This document shows positions 34,111 through 43,100 of a stretch of 64,000 nucleotides of DNA, piece by piece. Made by a program: the position numbers and the translations under genes. Within the stretch, counting starts at the first letter, position 1, and each line of letters starts with the position of its first letter. The notes below the pieces were generated by a model. The model did not search any database. It was given only the letters and a program-made list of their open reading frames with translations, and was not told the DNA's origin. The DNA comes from [Clostridium] clostridioforme AGR2157 (GTDB lineage: Bacteria > Bacillota > Clostridia > Lachnospirales > Lachnospiraceae). The stretch is taken from positions 62,001 to 126,000 of the forward strand of contig NZ_AUJR01000005.1 in assembly GCF_000424325.1 (NCBI RefSeq), read 5' to 3'.

Positions 34111-35718
34111 ATGATGGCAAATTTAGATTTGAGTCAGTATGGTATTACCGGAACTACGGAAATTGTTTATAATCCTTCCTATGAGATGTTATTCGAAGAA
34201 GAGACAAAGCCAACTCTGGAGGGTTATGAAAAAGGCCAGGTCAGCGAACTTGGCGCAGTGAACGTCATGACTGGTATTTACACAGGTCGTTCCCCTAAGG
34301 ACAAGTTCATTGTTATGGATGAGAACTCAAAGGACACTGTATGGTGGACAACAGATGAGTACAAGAATGATAACCATCCGGCCAGCCAGGAAGCATGGGA
34401 TGCGGTAAAGAAGATTGCCCTGGAAGAACTTTCTAACAAGAGACTGTTTGTCGTGGACGCATTCTGCGGAGCAAACAAGGATACCCGCATGGCAATCCGC
34501 TTCATTGTTGAGGTTGCATGGCAGGCTCATTTCGTAAAAAACATGTTTATCCAGCCAAGCGCAGAGGAACTGGAGAACTTCAAGCCGGATTTCGTTGTAT
34601 ATAATGCTTCCAAAGCAAAGGTAGAGAATTACAAGGAGTTAGGTCTGAATTCCGAGACAGCTGCAATGTTCAACATCACCAGCCGCGAGCAGGTTATTGT
34701 GAACACATGGTACGGCGGAGAGATGAAGAAGGGTATGTTCTCAATGATGAACTACTATCTGCCTCTGAAGGGCATTGCTTCCATGCATTGTTCTGCAAAC
34801 ACAGATATGAACGGTGAGAATACCGCAATCTTCTTCGGACTTTCCGGAACAGGCAAGACTACTCTTTCAACAGACCCCAAGCGTCTTCTTATCGGTGATG
34901 ACGAGCATGGCTGGGATGACAACGGCGTATTTAACTTCGAGGGCGGATGCTATGCAAAGGTAATCAACCTGGATAAGGATTCTGAGCCTGATATCTATAA
35001 TGCAATAAAGCGAGATGCTCTTTTAGAGAATGTTACACTTGACGCTGACGGCAAGATTGATTTTGATGACAAGAGCGTAACTGAGAATACGCGTGTATCT
35101 TATCCAATTGACCATATTGAGAAGATTGTTCGTCCGGTATCAGCTGCTCCTGCTGCAAAGGATGTTATCTTCCTGTCAGCAGATGCGTTCGGCGTACTGC
35201 CTCCGGTATCCATCCTGACTCCTGAGCAGACACAGTATTATTTCCTGTCTGGATTTACAGCAAAGCTTGCCGGTACAGAGCGTGGAATCACGGAGCCCAC
35301 ACCTACATTCTCAGCTTGCTTTGGACAGGCTTTCCTGGAACTGCATCCAACCAAGTATGCAGAGGAGCTTGTTAAGAGAATGGAGAAGAGCGGTGCAAAG
35401 GCATACCTTGTTAACACAGGCTGGAATGGAACAGGCAAGCGTATCTCGATTCGCGACACCCGCGGCATCATTGATGCGATTCTTGACGGCTCCATTGCAA
35501 AGGCTCCAACCAAGCAGCTTCCATTCTTCAACTTTGAGATTCCTACCGAGCTTCCAGGCGTAGATCCTAAGATTCTTGATCCCCGCGATACATACGCGGA
35601 AGTATCCCAGTGGGAGGAAAAGGCAAAAGATCTGGCACAGCGTTTTGTCAAGAACTTTGCAAAATATGAGGGCAACGAGGCTGGAAAGGCACTGGTTTCC
35701 GCTGGTCCTCAGTTATAA
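34111..35718 (+). CDS. pckA: Phosphoenolpyruvate carboxykinase (ATP)
   Basis: A 535-residue ATP-type PEPCK, converting oxaloacetate and ATP to PEP, CO2 and ADP, or the reverse CO2-fixing reaction in fermenters. Motifs are the substrate loop GRSPKDKF, the P-loop GLSGTGKTT at 243-251, the metal/kinase-2 segment DDEHGWDD and the C-terminal adenine-site TGWNGTGKR. Length is standard. AGAGAGG lies seven bases before ATG 34111. Codon choice looks different from the neighbours, with many T-ending codons, as expected of a highly expressed gene. It is a single-gene unit with a promoter and a strong terminator. Confidence 0.97.
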   Translation: MMANLDLSQYGITGTTEIVYNPSYEMLFEEETKPTLEGYEKGQVSELGAVNVMTGIYTGRSPKDKFIVMDENSKDTVWWTTDEYKNDNHPASQEAWDAVKKIALEELSNKRLFVVDAFCGANKDTRMAIRFIVEVAWQAHFVKNMFIQPSAEELENFKPDFVVYNASKAKVENYKELGLNSETAAMFNITSREQVIVNTWYGGEMKKGMFSMMNYYLPLKGIASMHCSANTDMNGENTAIFFGLSGTGKTTLSTDPKRLLIGDDEHGWDDNGVFNFEGGCYAKVINLDKDSEPDIYNAIKRDALLENVTLDADGKIDFDDKSVTENTRVSYPIDHIEKIVRPVSAAPAAKDVIFLSADAFGVLPPVSILTPEQTQYYFLSGFTAKLAGTERGITEPTPTFSACFGQAFLELHPTKYAEELVKRMEKSGAKAYLVNTGWNGTGKRISIRDTRGIIDAILDGSIAKAPTKQLPFFNFEIPTELPGVDPKILDPRDTYAEVSQWEEKAKDLAQRFVKNFAKYEGNEAGKALVSAGPQL

Positions 35719-35755
35719 TATAAAAGAACCGTCTTTCTGCCCACGCGTCAGGAGG

Positions 35756-35793
35756 ACAGCATCATAGAGGGAGAACAGCATCATAGAGGGAGA
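35756..35793 (+). repeat. Two 19-bp tandem repeats
   Basis: ACAGCATCATAGAGGGAGA is repeated exactly at 35756 and 35775. The end of the second copy forms the base of the following terminator stem. Confidence 0.8.
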
Positions 35794-35838
35794 ACAGGAT
35801 ATCGGACCGCAACGTCCGGTTGTCCGGTTCTCCTTTTT
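35789..35838 (+). terminator. Rho-independent terminator of pckA
   Basis: GGAGAAC (35789-35795) pairs with GTTCTCC (35827-35833), with inner GGA/TCC and CGGAC/GTCCG pairing, then TTTTT. Confidence 0.85.
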
Positions 35839-35921
35839 ATATGGGCCAGGTGTCGCGTGATTCCCATGGGGATGACATTTCTTAATATTTTAAACTGTTT
35901 CTTAAGTCTCATTTACGCCCA

Positions 35922-35953
35922 TTGAAAGGCTGTTCATTTCATGGTACCATGAA
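35922..35953 (+). promoter_or_regulatory. Promoter with 16-bp perfect palindrome
   Basis: TTGAAA (35922-35927), a 17-bp spacer and TACCAT (35945-35950). The perfect palindrome TTCATGGTACCATGAA (35938-35953) covers the -10, a likely operator for the lipoprotein gene. Confidence 0.5.
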
Positions 35954-35974
35954 GCTATAAAGGGGGATGGGAGT

Positions 35975-37009
35975 ATGAAAAAATGGAAAACGAGGCGTAC
36001 ATGGACGCTGGCAATGACTATGGTTCTTCTGGCAGTGCTCTCTCTGTCTGCCTGCGGCAGCAAGCCGGCCAATACGGCAGCCACGTCAGAGACCACGGCG
36101 GCTTCTGCCGGATATGTTATGGATGCGGAGGAAGGACAGATAGTCGTGGCCCCGTTGGGAGAAAACGTTGATACATTAAAGGCTGAGAGCGGAAGCGGTC
36201 TGTCTCCCTCGTCAGACATTGGCAGTCTGGCGGATACCGGCAGGAAGCTGATACGGGATGTGAGGATGAACGTGGAGGCCAGGGACTTTGACGGCGTCCT
36301 CTTGCAGATTACAGGCAAGGTAAGCGAGCTGGGCGGTTATGTGGAATCCTCTGATATATCGGGAGTCAGCGTCAATTCCTATGGAGGCAGCCAGCAGCGC
36401 TATGCGGACATCAGGGCCAGAATTCCGGCTGACCGGCTGGATCGCTTTGTGGAGACTGTGGAGAGCGCGGGAAATGTGACCAGCAAGCAGGAGCAGGTGA
36501 CGGATGTGACCCTGCAGTATTCGGATGTGCAGAGCCGCAAGAAGTCGCTGGAGATTGAGCAGGAGCGGCTTTGGGCCCTGTTGGAGAAAGCGGAGTCCCT
36601 GGACGCGGTGGTGGCGCTGGAAGCCCGTCTCTCAGAGATCCGCTATGAGCTGGAGTCCTACACGTCCCAGCTGCGTCTCTATGACAATCAGGTGGATTAC
36701 AGCACAGTGTCCATCTATATGAGGGAGGTAAAGGACCTTACCCCTACTGCGCCGGACGGCATTGGAACCAGGATTCAGAAGGGCTTTAACCGGAGCCTGA
36801 ACAACCTGGGGGAGACGGGAACTGACCTGATTGTATGGTTTGCCGCCAACAGTCCCATCCTGCTGGTGCTGGCTGTCATAATCGCGGCGGTTTTCCTTAT
36901 TGTCAGAAGGGTAAGCCGGAGGGTGCTGGGCAGGAACCGCTCCCTAAGCCGTTTCTTCAATTCACACGGTAAGCATATGGGTGAGAAGAAAGACGGAGTC
37001 GGGCGCTGA
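35975..37009 (+). CDS. DUF4349-like lipoprotein
   Basis: A 344-residue exported lipoprotein. The signal peptide ends in the lipobox LSAC with lipidated C27. A Ser/Ala/Thr-rich linker leads to a DUF4349-like domain (about residues 85-280) with a long helical, coiled-coil-prone segment. One membrane helix lies near residues 288-312, followed by an Arg/Lys-rich tail. Two anchors, lipid and C-terminal helix, would hold the domain at the membrane. Function is not known for this family. GGGGATGGGAG precedes the ATG. Confidence 0.85.
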   Translation: MKKWKTRRTWTLAMTMVLLAVLSLSACGSKPANTAATSETTAASAGYVMDAEEGQIVVAPLGENVDTLKAESGSGLSPSSDIGSLADTGRKLIRDVRMNVEARDFDGVLLQITGKVSELGGYVESSDISGVSVNSYGGSQQRYADIRARIPADRLDRFVETVESAGNVTSKQEQVTDVTLQYSDVQSRKKSLEIEQERLWALLEKAESLDAVVALEARLSEIRYELESYTSQLRLYDNQVDYSTVSIYMREVKDLTPTAPDGIGTRIQKGFNRSLNNLGETGTDLIVWFAANSPILLVLAVIIAAVFLIVRRVSRRVLGRNRSLSRFFNSHGKHMGEKKDGVGR

Positions 37010-38201
37010 TTTTCGTGGGGAAAAATAGTACAGGGAAAACCTCGGTGCTGGATGCAGTCTGCGCGGTGTGCGGCTGTTATGAGATTCAGGCCAGGGATTT
37101 CAATGAGAACCGTCAGGCCATACAGATTGACGTCTCCTTTTCCATAGAGGAGGAGGACCTGCACCTGTTTCATCATATGGGCATTGTCAGCCAGTACAGG
37201 CGTTACGATGTGTGGCGCAGGGTATTTTCTGAGCGGCTGCCGTCCTTTAAAAACGGGGAGATGTCCTTTACCCTTCATGTGAACCAGGACGGCAGGGTGC
37301 GGTACGAGGATTTGAAACGGCCCGTCTGCTGGAGTTTAAGATATACCAGCTGAATCTGAGCGGATTTTCCAGGAAGGTCAATGATAATTTCTTTAAAAAT
37401 GGCGGATATGAGGAGATACAGTACACGCTGAACTGCGATGCGGACCAGCTTTTCACAGTGGAGGTAACGGCCCACAACCGCCAGAGAGGCAGCGTGAAGC
37501 CGGTGGAGCTGATGGGAAAGGGAATGCGCAGTATTTATATGCTGTCCTTGCTAGAGACCTATATCAGTGAACAGGGCAGGATCCCCAGCATTATCGTGGT
37601 GGAGGACCCGGAGATATTCCTCCATCCCCAGCTTCAGAAAACCTGGGCAGGTGGTGTTTGATGATGAGCGGTATTCGGTTATACGCCCCGGGACCAACAT
37701 GAGCGAGATACTGGACGACCTGGGATATGGGGCCAATGATCTGCTGAATGTGAGTTTCGTGTTTATTGTGGAGGGGAAACAGGACAAAAGCCGCCTGCCC
37801 CTGCTTCTGGAAAAGTATTATTCCGAGATTTACGATGAGAGGGGAATCTGTACCGCATCTCCATCATCACCACCAACAGCTGTACCAACATCAAGACATA
37901 TGCCAACTTAAAGTACATGAACCAGGTCTACCTGCGGGACCAGTTCCTGATGATACGCGATGGGGACGGCAAGGATCCGGAGGAACTGGCGTCACAGCTG
38001 TGCAGGTATTACGATGAGCGGAATCAGGAGGATGTGGACCGCCTGCCTAAGGTGACAAGGCGGAATGTGCTGATTTTAAAGTATTATTCCTTTGAGAACT
38101 ATTTTTTTAACCCGGCAGTTATGGCCCGCCTGGGAATCGTGGAAAGCGAGGATGCCTTCTACTTCGTGTATTTTGACAGCAGGAAAAGACCTGGGGATTA
38201 A
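36985..38201 (+). pseudogene. Remnant of OLD/RecF-like AAA ATPase
   Basis: Pieces of one ATPase are spread over three frames. The P-loop piece (ALIFVGKNSTGKTS) begins inside the end of the lipoprotein gene, with the usual first ~25 residues missing. A shift near 37308 leads into ARLLEFKIYQLNLSGF and on to EDPEIFLHPQLQKT, the ABC-type Walker B region. Near 37645 the frame changes again and about 30 residues expected after the Walker B are absent. The Toprim-like part (VFIVEGKQDKSRLPLL) follows. A third shift near 37840 leads to the last piece, which stops early at 38201. An overcoming-lysogenization-type nuclease is the best guess. It cannot be active. Confidence 0.75.
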
Positions 38202-38259
38202 AGGCAGGCAGAGAAGGGGATGACGGAAAAGGTTGCAGAAAAGGATATGACACAAAAGG

Positions 38260-38306
38260 GGCGCTGCCCATGGCCGGATAGGACCGGCTGTGGACAGCGC
38301 CTTCTT
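38260..38306. terminator. Bidirectional terminator between converging units
   Basis: GGCGCTG (38260-38266) pairs with CAGCGCC (38295-38301), with inner pairing around CCA/TGG and GCCGG/CCGGC. Toward cstA (minus) it is followed by CCCTTTT, and on the plus side by TTCTT. Confidence 0.65.
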
Positions 38307-38332
38307 ATATGAAGCATGATTTGACGGTTCGG

Positions 38333-39772
38333 TTAAACCGCGTAAGGTTCTTCAACTGCAGGACTGTCTGCATTCTTTCCCTTGCCCATCACACAGGTGA
38401 ATACAAAGGTTCCCAGGCATACTGCGGCAAATATGATGCCGATTGGATAGGCGATGGCGGTGGAGAGCTGGAAGCCTTCCTTTGCCATGAGAATATAAGT
38501 GCAGGATACAGCCGACATAAAGGTGGCCGGAAGGGCGGTGAGCCAGTAGATGCGTTTCCTGCGGAACAGATATACGCTTGCGGCCCACAAGGCAATCATA
38601 GCCAGTGTCTGGTTGCTCCAGGAGAAATATCTCCATACCACCTGTACATCCACCTGGGTCAGGACAGCGCCCGCGGCCAGCAGCGGAATGGTCAAGAAAA
38701 GACGGTTCTTGATGGGTTTCTGGTCAATCTTGAACCAATCTGCCAGGGTCAGCCTTGCACTGCGGTAAGCAGTATCTGCTGAGGAAATAGGGCAGGCAAT
38801 AACACCAATCATGGCGATGACAGCACCTACCGGTCCCAGAAGCTTGAAGCAGATTTCATACACAACGCTGGACTGTCCATTGCCAAGAGCCTCTAACAGA
38901 CCGCCTGTGCCGTTGTAGAACGCTACGCCTGCGGCAGCCCAGATAAGGGCGATGACGCCTTCTGCCACCATGGCTCCGTAGAATACCTTGCGTCCGTCCT
39001 TTTCATTGGTAAGACACCGTGCCATCAGAGGAGACTGGGTCGCATGGAAGCCGGAGATGGCGCCGCAGGCAACGGAGATGAACATGGTGGGCCATATGGG
39101 GGTGCCTGAAGGGTGCAGGTTGGACAGGGTGATTTCAGGAATGTGATAACCGCCCAGGATGATGGCTCCTCCCACTCCCAGGGCCATGACGATGAGGCAG
39201 ATACCGAATATCGGATAAATCTTGCCGATGACCTTGTCGATGGGAACAAAGGTTGCGATGAAATAATAAATTAATACCACTGCCAGCCAGAATTTGGCAT
39301 CCAATACATTAGGGGTCAGCATGGCAAGCAGGTTGGCCGGTCCTGTGGAGAAGCTTACGCCTACCAGTACCAGAAGGACCACGGAGAATACGCGCATGAC
39401 CTGTTTCATGGCATTGCCCAGATATGTACCTGTGAGCTCGGACACGCTGGCACCCTTGTGGCGCATGGACATCATGCCCACCATGTAGTCATGGACGCCT
39501 CCGCCTAATAAGGTACCGAAGGTAATCCACAGGAATACGCTGGGTCCCCAGCAGGCACCGGCCAATGCTCCGAAGATGGGGCCCAGACCGGCAATGTTTA
39601 ACAGCTGAATCAGGAATATACGGGGAGTGCCCATTGGCACATAGTCACTTCCGTCTGTCATGGACAGTGCCGGCGGTTTTCTGTCATCAGGGCCAAATAC
39701 TTTCTCGGCAACCTTACTGTAGAGCATGAATCCGATAATCAAAATTGCCAGACATACAAAAAAGCTAATCAT
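38333..39772 (-). CDS. cstA: CstA-family carbon starvation/peptide or pyruvate transporter
   Basis: A 479-residue multi-helix membrane protein of the CstA family, in the short form common in Firmicutes (the E. coli CstA and BtsT proteins are about 700). Conserved-looking segments are GGGVHDYMVG and CGAISGFHATQSPL. Family members transport peptides or, as BtsT, pyruvate with protons. The neighbouring LytS/LytR-type pair and the LytTR repeat upstream recall the BtsSR-btsT circuit of E. coli, which favours a small carboxylate substrate; this is inference. AGGAGG precedes the ATG. No starvation-specific signal was identified. Confidence 0.92.
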   Translation of the reverse strand: MISFFVCLAILIIGFMLYSKVAEKVFGPDDRKPPALSMTDGSDYVPMGTPRIFLIQLLNIAGLGPIFGALAGACWGPSVFLWITFGTLLGGGVHDYMVGMMSMRHKGASVSELTGTYLGNAMKQVMRVFSVVLLVLVGVSFSTGPANLLAMLTPNVLDAKFWLAVVLIYYFIATFVPIDKVIGKIYPIFGICLIVMALGVGGAIILGGYHIPEITLSNLHPSGTPIWPTMFISVACGAISGFHATQSPLMARCLTNEKDGRKVFYGAMVAEGVIALIWAAAGVAFYNGTGGLLEALGNGQSSVVYEICFKLLGPVGAVIAMIGVIACPISSADTAYRSARLTLADWFKIDQKPIKNRLFLTIPLLAAGAVLTQVDVQVVWRYFSWSNQTLAMIALWAASVYLFRRKRIYWLTALPATFMSAVSCTYILMAKEGFQLSTAIAYPIGIIFAAVCLGTFVFTCVMGKGKNADSPAVEEPYAV

Positions 39773-39808
39773 ATACCTACCTCCTATGTATTACTTGTAT
39801 TTGTGATA

Positions 39809-39837
39809 ATTATACAATAATGTGGGGATAAAGTGAA
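39809..39837 (-). promoter_or_regulatory. cstA promoter
   Basis: On the minus strand TTCACT, a 17-bp spacer and a perfect TATAAT. The weak -35 fits a promoter that needs an activator. Confidence 0.6.
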
Positions 39838-39847
39838 TATTTTTTGT

Positions 39848-39877
39848 ATCAACTGTATGGATCGGTGAACAAACAGT
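39848..39877 (-). promoter_or_regulatory. LytTR binding direct repeat upstream of cstA
   Basis: On the minus strand ACTGTTTGT and ACAGTTGAT are separated by exactly 12 bp. The second matches all nine positions of the LytTR consensus [TA][AC][CA]GTTN[AG][TG] and the first eight of nine. The pair lies 10 bp upstream of the cstA -35, the usual activator position. Confidence 0.7.
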
Positions 39878-39930
39878 AAAAAAACGTTCATAAACGGAAG
39901 GCAGTATGACCAGGCAGTTATGAAATGGGA

Positions 39931-40752
39931 CTAAACACCGATGATCTGGCGCAGCATTTTTGATTTTTCCCTGCTCACAGGAAGGATGTTTTTCTCAAAC
40001 CCCTGCATTTTTACAGCTAAACTGTTGTTGGCCCAGGGGAACAGTTCGGTGATGAAGTTGAGATTCACCAGGTAGCTTTTATGAATGCGGCAGAACCCAT
40101 GGGAGGCCAGGCGTTTTTCATACTCTCCCAAAAGGAGGTTTTCTGTGTAGTCACGCGTGGTCGTATGGACGATGCAGCTCCTTCCCGAAGTTTCTATGTA
40201 TACAATCTGCTGTATATCCACCAATATAATGGTCCGGTTCATATTGATGGCCATACGGCTGGATGGAAAGGCGGCTGTCACGGATTCTCCCGCCTCCTGT
40301 GGTGAGGCGTATGAAGACTGTCTGTACGGCTCGCCGCAGAGCTGGTGATCGTCACAGGACCGGACTGCAAAAGCGGTAAGGGCAAGGTTTTTTTGCAGGT
40401 CCTTTTGGCATTTTTCCAGGACGCGGCGCACGCGGTCCGGGTCAAAGGGTTTCAGTATGTAGTTGTTCACCCCCAGCTCAAAAGCCTTGACCCCATACTG
40501 GGAGTAGGCGGTGGCAAACACAATCTGGGCATCGGGGAGGATGTGTCTGGCGGCAGCTGCCAGGGTGGTGCCTTCCATATCCCCCAGGCTGATATCCACG
40601 AACAGCAGGTCAAAGGTCTGGCGGCTGATGAGTTCAATGGCAGAGGCGCCGCTGTCAGCCTCCTCAATCTGGCTGTCCGGCATGACGTCCATAATCTGAT
40701 GGACCAGTTCCTTTCTGGCGGGTCGTTCGTCGTCAATCACAGCTATCTTCAT
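39931..40752 (-). CDS. LytTR-family response regulator
   Basis: A 273-residue response regulator. The receiver domain (1 to about 120) has the acidic pocket D8, phospho-acceptor D53 in FVDISLGD and K101 in ILKPFD. The C-terminal LytTR DNA-binding domain covers about residues 165-270, with the family segments IVYIETSGRSCIVHT and FCRIHKSYLVNL. A linker of roughly 40 residues joins them. It follows the sensor kinase gene by 3 bp with AGGAGG at its start. Its likely target is the LytTR repeat in front of cstA, 158 bp downstream of its own stop. Confidence 0.93.
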   Translation of the reverse strand: MKIAVIDDERPARKELVHQIMDVMPDSQIEEADSGASAIELISRQTFDLLFVDISLGDMEGTTLAAAARHILPDAQIVFATAYSQYGVKAFELGVNNYILKPFDPDRVRRVLEKCQKDLQKNLALTAFAVRSCDDHQLCGEPYRQSSYASPQEAGESVTAAFPSSRMAINMNRTIILVDIQQIVYIETSGRSCIVHTTTRDYTENLLLGEYEKRLASHGFCRIHKSYLVNLNFITELFPWANNSLAVKMQGFEKNILPVSREKSKMLRQIIGV

Positions 40753-40755
40753 TGT

Positions 40756-42471
40756 TTATTCCTCCTGTTTGGTTTCATGGGATGGTACAGGAATTTCTTC
40801 CGGTTCCAGTGGAATTCTGAACCAGACCCTGGAACCGGTTTCTGAAGTCTCGATTTTCAGACCGTTATCTTCTCCATATATGCTTTTCAGGCGTTTGTGT
40901 ACATTGGACAGGCCCACACCCTTTCCCTGGCCTGTGTAAAGACCCAGGACCACTTCCCTGGGGATACCCTGTCCGCGGTCAGCCACTGCGATTTCTGCCA
41001 TACCTTCCACGCTGTGGGCGCTGATGGAGATATGGCGGGCGCCGGTCCTGTCCCCGCCGTGGCGGACTGAATTTTCCACCAGGGGCTGGAGGATGAAGGA
41101 AGGAACTTTGCAGTTGAGGTCGTCCTCCACATCCAGCTCCACAACCAGCTTTTCCTCAAAACGCGCCTGCTCCAGTTCCAGGTAACTGGCCACATGGTAC
41201 AGCTCTGTGTGGAGGCTCAGCATGTACTGGTCATTTTCCAGGGCCTGGCGGTAGTAGAAGGAGAGGGTTAGAATCAGTTCCCTGGCCCGGTCCGGATTCT
41301 CCCGGCACACGCATGAAATGGTGTTCAGCGCATTGTAAAGGAAGTGGGGATTCACCTGGGACTGAAGGGCCTTGAACTCCGCTTTGCGGCGAAGCTTTTT
41401 CTGATAATCCAGGTCAGACAGCTCAAGCTGGGTGGAGAAAAGGCGGGCCAGCTCTGAGGCAAAGTCCAGGTTGGACTGGGAGGTGTGCCAGTGTTTCTTT
41501 ACCATCATGGTCAGACTCCCCACTGGTTTGTCCATCTCGATGAGCGGGGCGGCAACAATGATGTGGTTCTTCAGGATATGGTACAGGGGGTCTGTCTTTT
41601 CCGCGTAGGAAAAGGTGGTGGGCTTCCTGTCGTGGATGGAGCTTAGAATGGGTGTCAATACGGCTTTATCCCGAAGTACATCGTACCAGTTTTCACCCTT
41701 CATGGTCAGGATTTTCTGGGCATCCGTGATCATCACGGCTGCACAGGAGGTGGACTGGTAGATGATGTCTGCGGTGGCCTCCATGTCCGCAGCGCTGTAC
41801 AGCCCCTTTCTCAGGTGGGGCAGGCTTTGGTCCACAATGCCCATGGCCAGACGCATCTTCTCCGCAAACTGGCTGTCCTCCTCCATGAATACCATGTTAA
41901 AGGTGCCGAGAAATACAACCATGCCCAGGGCATTCATGATAATCATGGGAAAGGCAATAAGACGCACCAGGTCCAGGGCAGCCGGGAAGGGGCGGGAGAT
42001 GAGAAGGATAATAGCCATCTGTCCAATCTCAGCCAGAGCCGTGATGAGGAATACCCCGGCACCGTCAATCTTGCCGGCCTTAAACCGTTTGGAAAAGGCG
42101 GAGCCGATAAGGCCCTCCACAAAGGTGGAGACAGCGCAGCTCACTGCAGTAAAGCCTCCGATATCAAAGAGATACCGGTGAAGCCCTCCTATGACGGCGG
42201 CTCCGATTCCCACATAGGGACCGCCTAAAAGACCTGCTGCCAGCACGCCGATAACCCTGGTGTTCACAATGGCGCCCTGGGCACGAACCCCGGTGTAGGT
42301 GGAGAAAATGCTGACCAGTCCGAAGATGACTGCCAGGGCCGCCCTGCTTCCCATGGCATGGCTGTCCTCCAGCAGCATGGAGCGCACCATGGGGAGCTTG
42401 GTGAGCATGGTGGCTATGAGTACCAGAAGACCAATATTTAAAAGCAGGTTAAAAAACATTGTATTGGACAT
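40756..42471 (-). CDS. LytS-type sensor histidine kinase
   Basis: A 571-residue sensor. The N-terminus holds a 5TMR-LYT-type membrane domain (about residues 5-190). A GAF-like domain follows (about 210-345). The kinase core has phospho-acceptor H376 in QVNPHFLYNALN, N-box LVENSVRHG and G-boxes DRGQGIP and GVGLSNV. LytS/BtsS-type kinases sense small metabolites such as pyruvate. GGGAGG precedes the ATG. Divergently transcribed from the gntR operon. A TATACT at 42500-42505 (minus-strand sense) is the likely -10, with a weak -35. Confidence 0.94.
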   Translation of the reverse strand: MSNTMFFNLLLNIGLLVLIATMLTKLPMVRSMLLEDSHAMGSRAALAVIFGLVSIFSTYTGVRAQGAIVNTRVIGVLAAGLLGGPYVGIGAAVIGGLHRYLFDIGGFTAVSCAVSTFVEGLIGSAFSKRFKAGKIDGAGVFLITALAEIGQMAIILLISRPFPAALDLVRLIAFPMIIMNALGMVVFLGTFNMVFMEEDSQFAEKMRLAMGIVDQSLPHLRKGLYSAADMEATADIIYQSTSCAAVMITDAQKILTMKGENWYDVLRDKAVLTPILSSIHDRKPTTFSYAEKTDPLYHILKNHIIVAAPLIEMDKPVGSLTMMVKKHWHTSQSNLDFASELARLFSTQLELSDLDYQKKLRRKAEFKALQSQVNPHFLYNALNTISCVCRENPDRARELILTLSFYYRQALENDQYMLSLHTELYHVASYLELEQARFEEKLVVELDVEDDLNCKVPSFILQPLVENSVRHGGDRTGARHISISAHSVEGMAEIAVADRGQGIPREVVLGLYTGQGKGVGLSNVHKRLKSIYGEDNGLKIETSETGSRVWFRIPLEPEEIPVPSHETKQEE

Positions 42472-42535
42472 GATGACCTCCCTTAATCGTTCTCACACCA
42501 GTATACCAAAAAATTAATCTTAAGAAAATCTTTAA

Positions 42536-42601
42536 TTGTAAATCATGGAAGACTATGGTAATCTAATGGGGAATATAACTGTATTAATATACTTAATACA
42601 G
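42536..42601 (+). promoter_or_regulatory. gntR promoter and operator
   Basis: TTGTAA (42536-42541), a 17-bp spacer and TAATCT (42559-42564). CTGTATTAA (42579-42587) and TTAATACAG (42593-42601) form a perfect 9-bp inverted repeat just after the predicted start, a good autorepression site for the YtrA-like regulator. Confidence 0.65.
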
Positions 42602-42634
42602 ATAGAACGCCAGGAGGAACAGGATATACCTGGT

Positions 42635-42678
42635 CCATGATATGACAAGGGCTTGTTAAGGCCGCTGTCATATCATGG
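42635..42678 (+). promoter_or_regulatory. 13-bp inverted repeat in the gntR leader
   Basis: CCATGATATGACA (42635-42647) and TGTCATATCATGG (42666-42678) are perfect complements with an 18-nt loop. As RNA this is a stable hairpin 29 nt before the chosen start codon; as DNA it could be a second operator. Confidence 0.6.
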
Positions 42679-42707
42679 CAGCGAAAACAGAGAGGGGGAA
42701 GGACGGG

Positions 42708-43100
42708 ATGATTGTACTGGATTACAGGGACAGCAGGCCGCTGTATGAGCAGGTGGCGGAGCGGCTTAGAGAGCTGATGTTTAAGGGCGCTCTGCCGCAG
42801 GACGCGCAGCTTCCATCTGTGCGCAGCCTTGCCACGGATCTGTCCATCAATCCCAATACCATCCAGAGGGCGTATACGGAGCTGGAACGCCAGGGATATA
42901 TTTATTCCATCAAAGGCAAGGGCAGCTTCGTTGCGGATAACAGCCGGATGAAGGCGGGAATTCTGCAGGAATGGAAGGGACTTTTTAAATCCGCTGTGGA
43001 GGAAGGCATAAAGGTAGGCGTCACAGCAGGAGAGATGAAGGAAATGATTGATACGGCCTGCCGGTATCATTCCATGGAAAGGGGAGAGAGTAATGATTGA
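42708..43100 (+). CDS. GntR-family (YtrA-like) regulator
   Basis: A 130-residue regulator with a GntR winged helix at about residues 8-75 (LYEQVAERLRELM, QLPSVRSLATDLSINPNTI) and only a short C-terminal dimerisation helix pair, as in the YtrA subfamily. YtrA-type proteins repress ABC transporter operons involved in cell envelope stress. I start at ATG 42708, which has GGGGGAAGG ahead. The in-frame ATG 42675 falls in the right arm of a hairpin. The stop overlaps the ABC ATPase gene by 8 bp. Confidence 0.88.
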   Translation: MIVLDYRDSRPLYEQVAERLRELMFKGALPQDAQLPSVRSLATDLSINPNTIQRAYTELERQGYIYSIKGKGSFVADNSRMKAGILQEWKGLFKSAVEEGIKVGVTAGEMKEMIDTACRYHSMERGESND

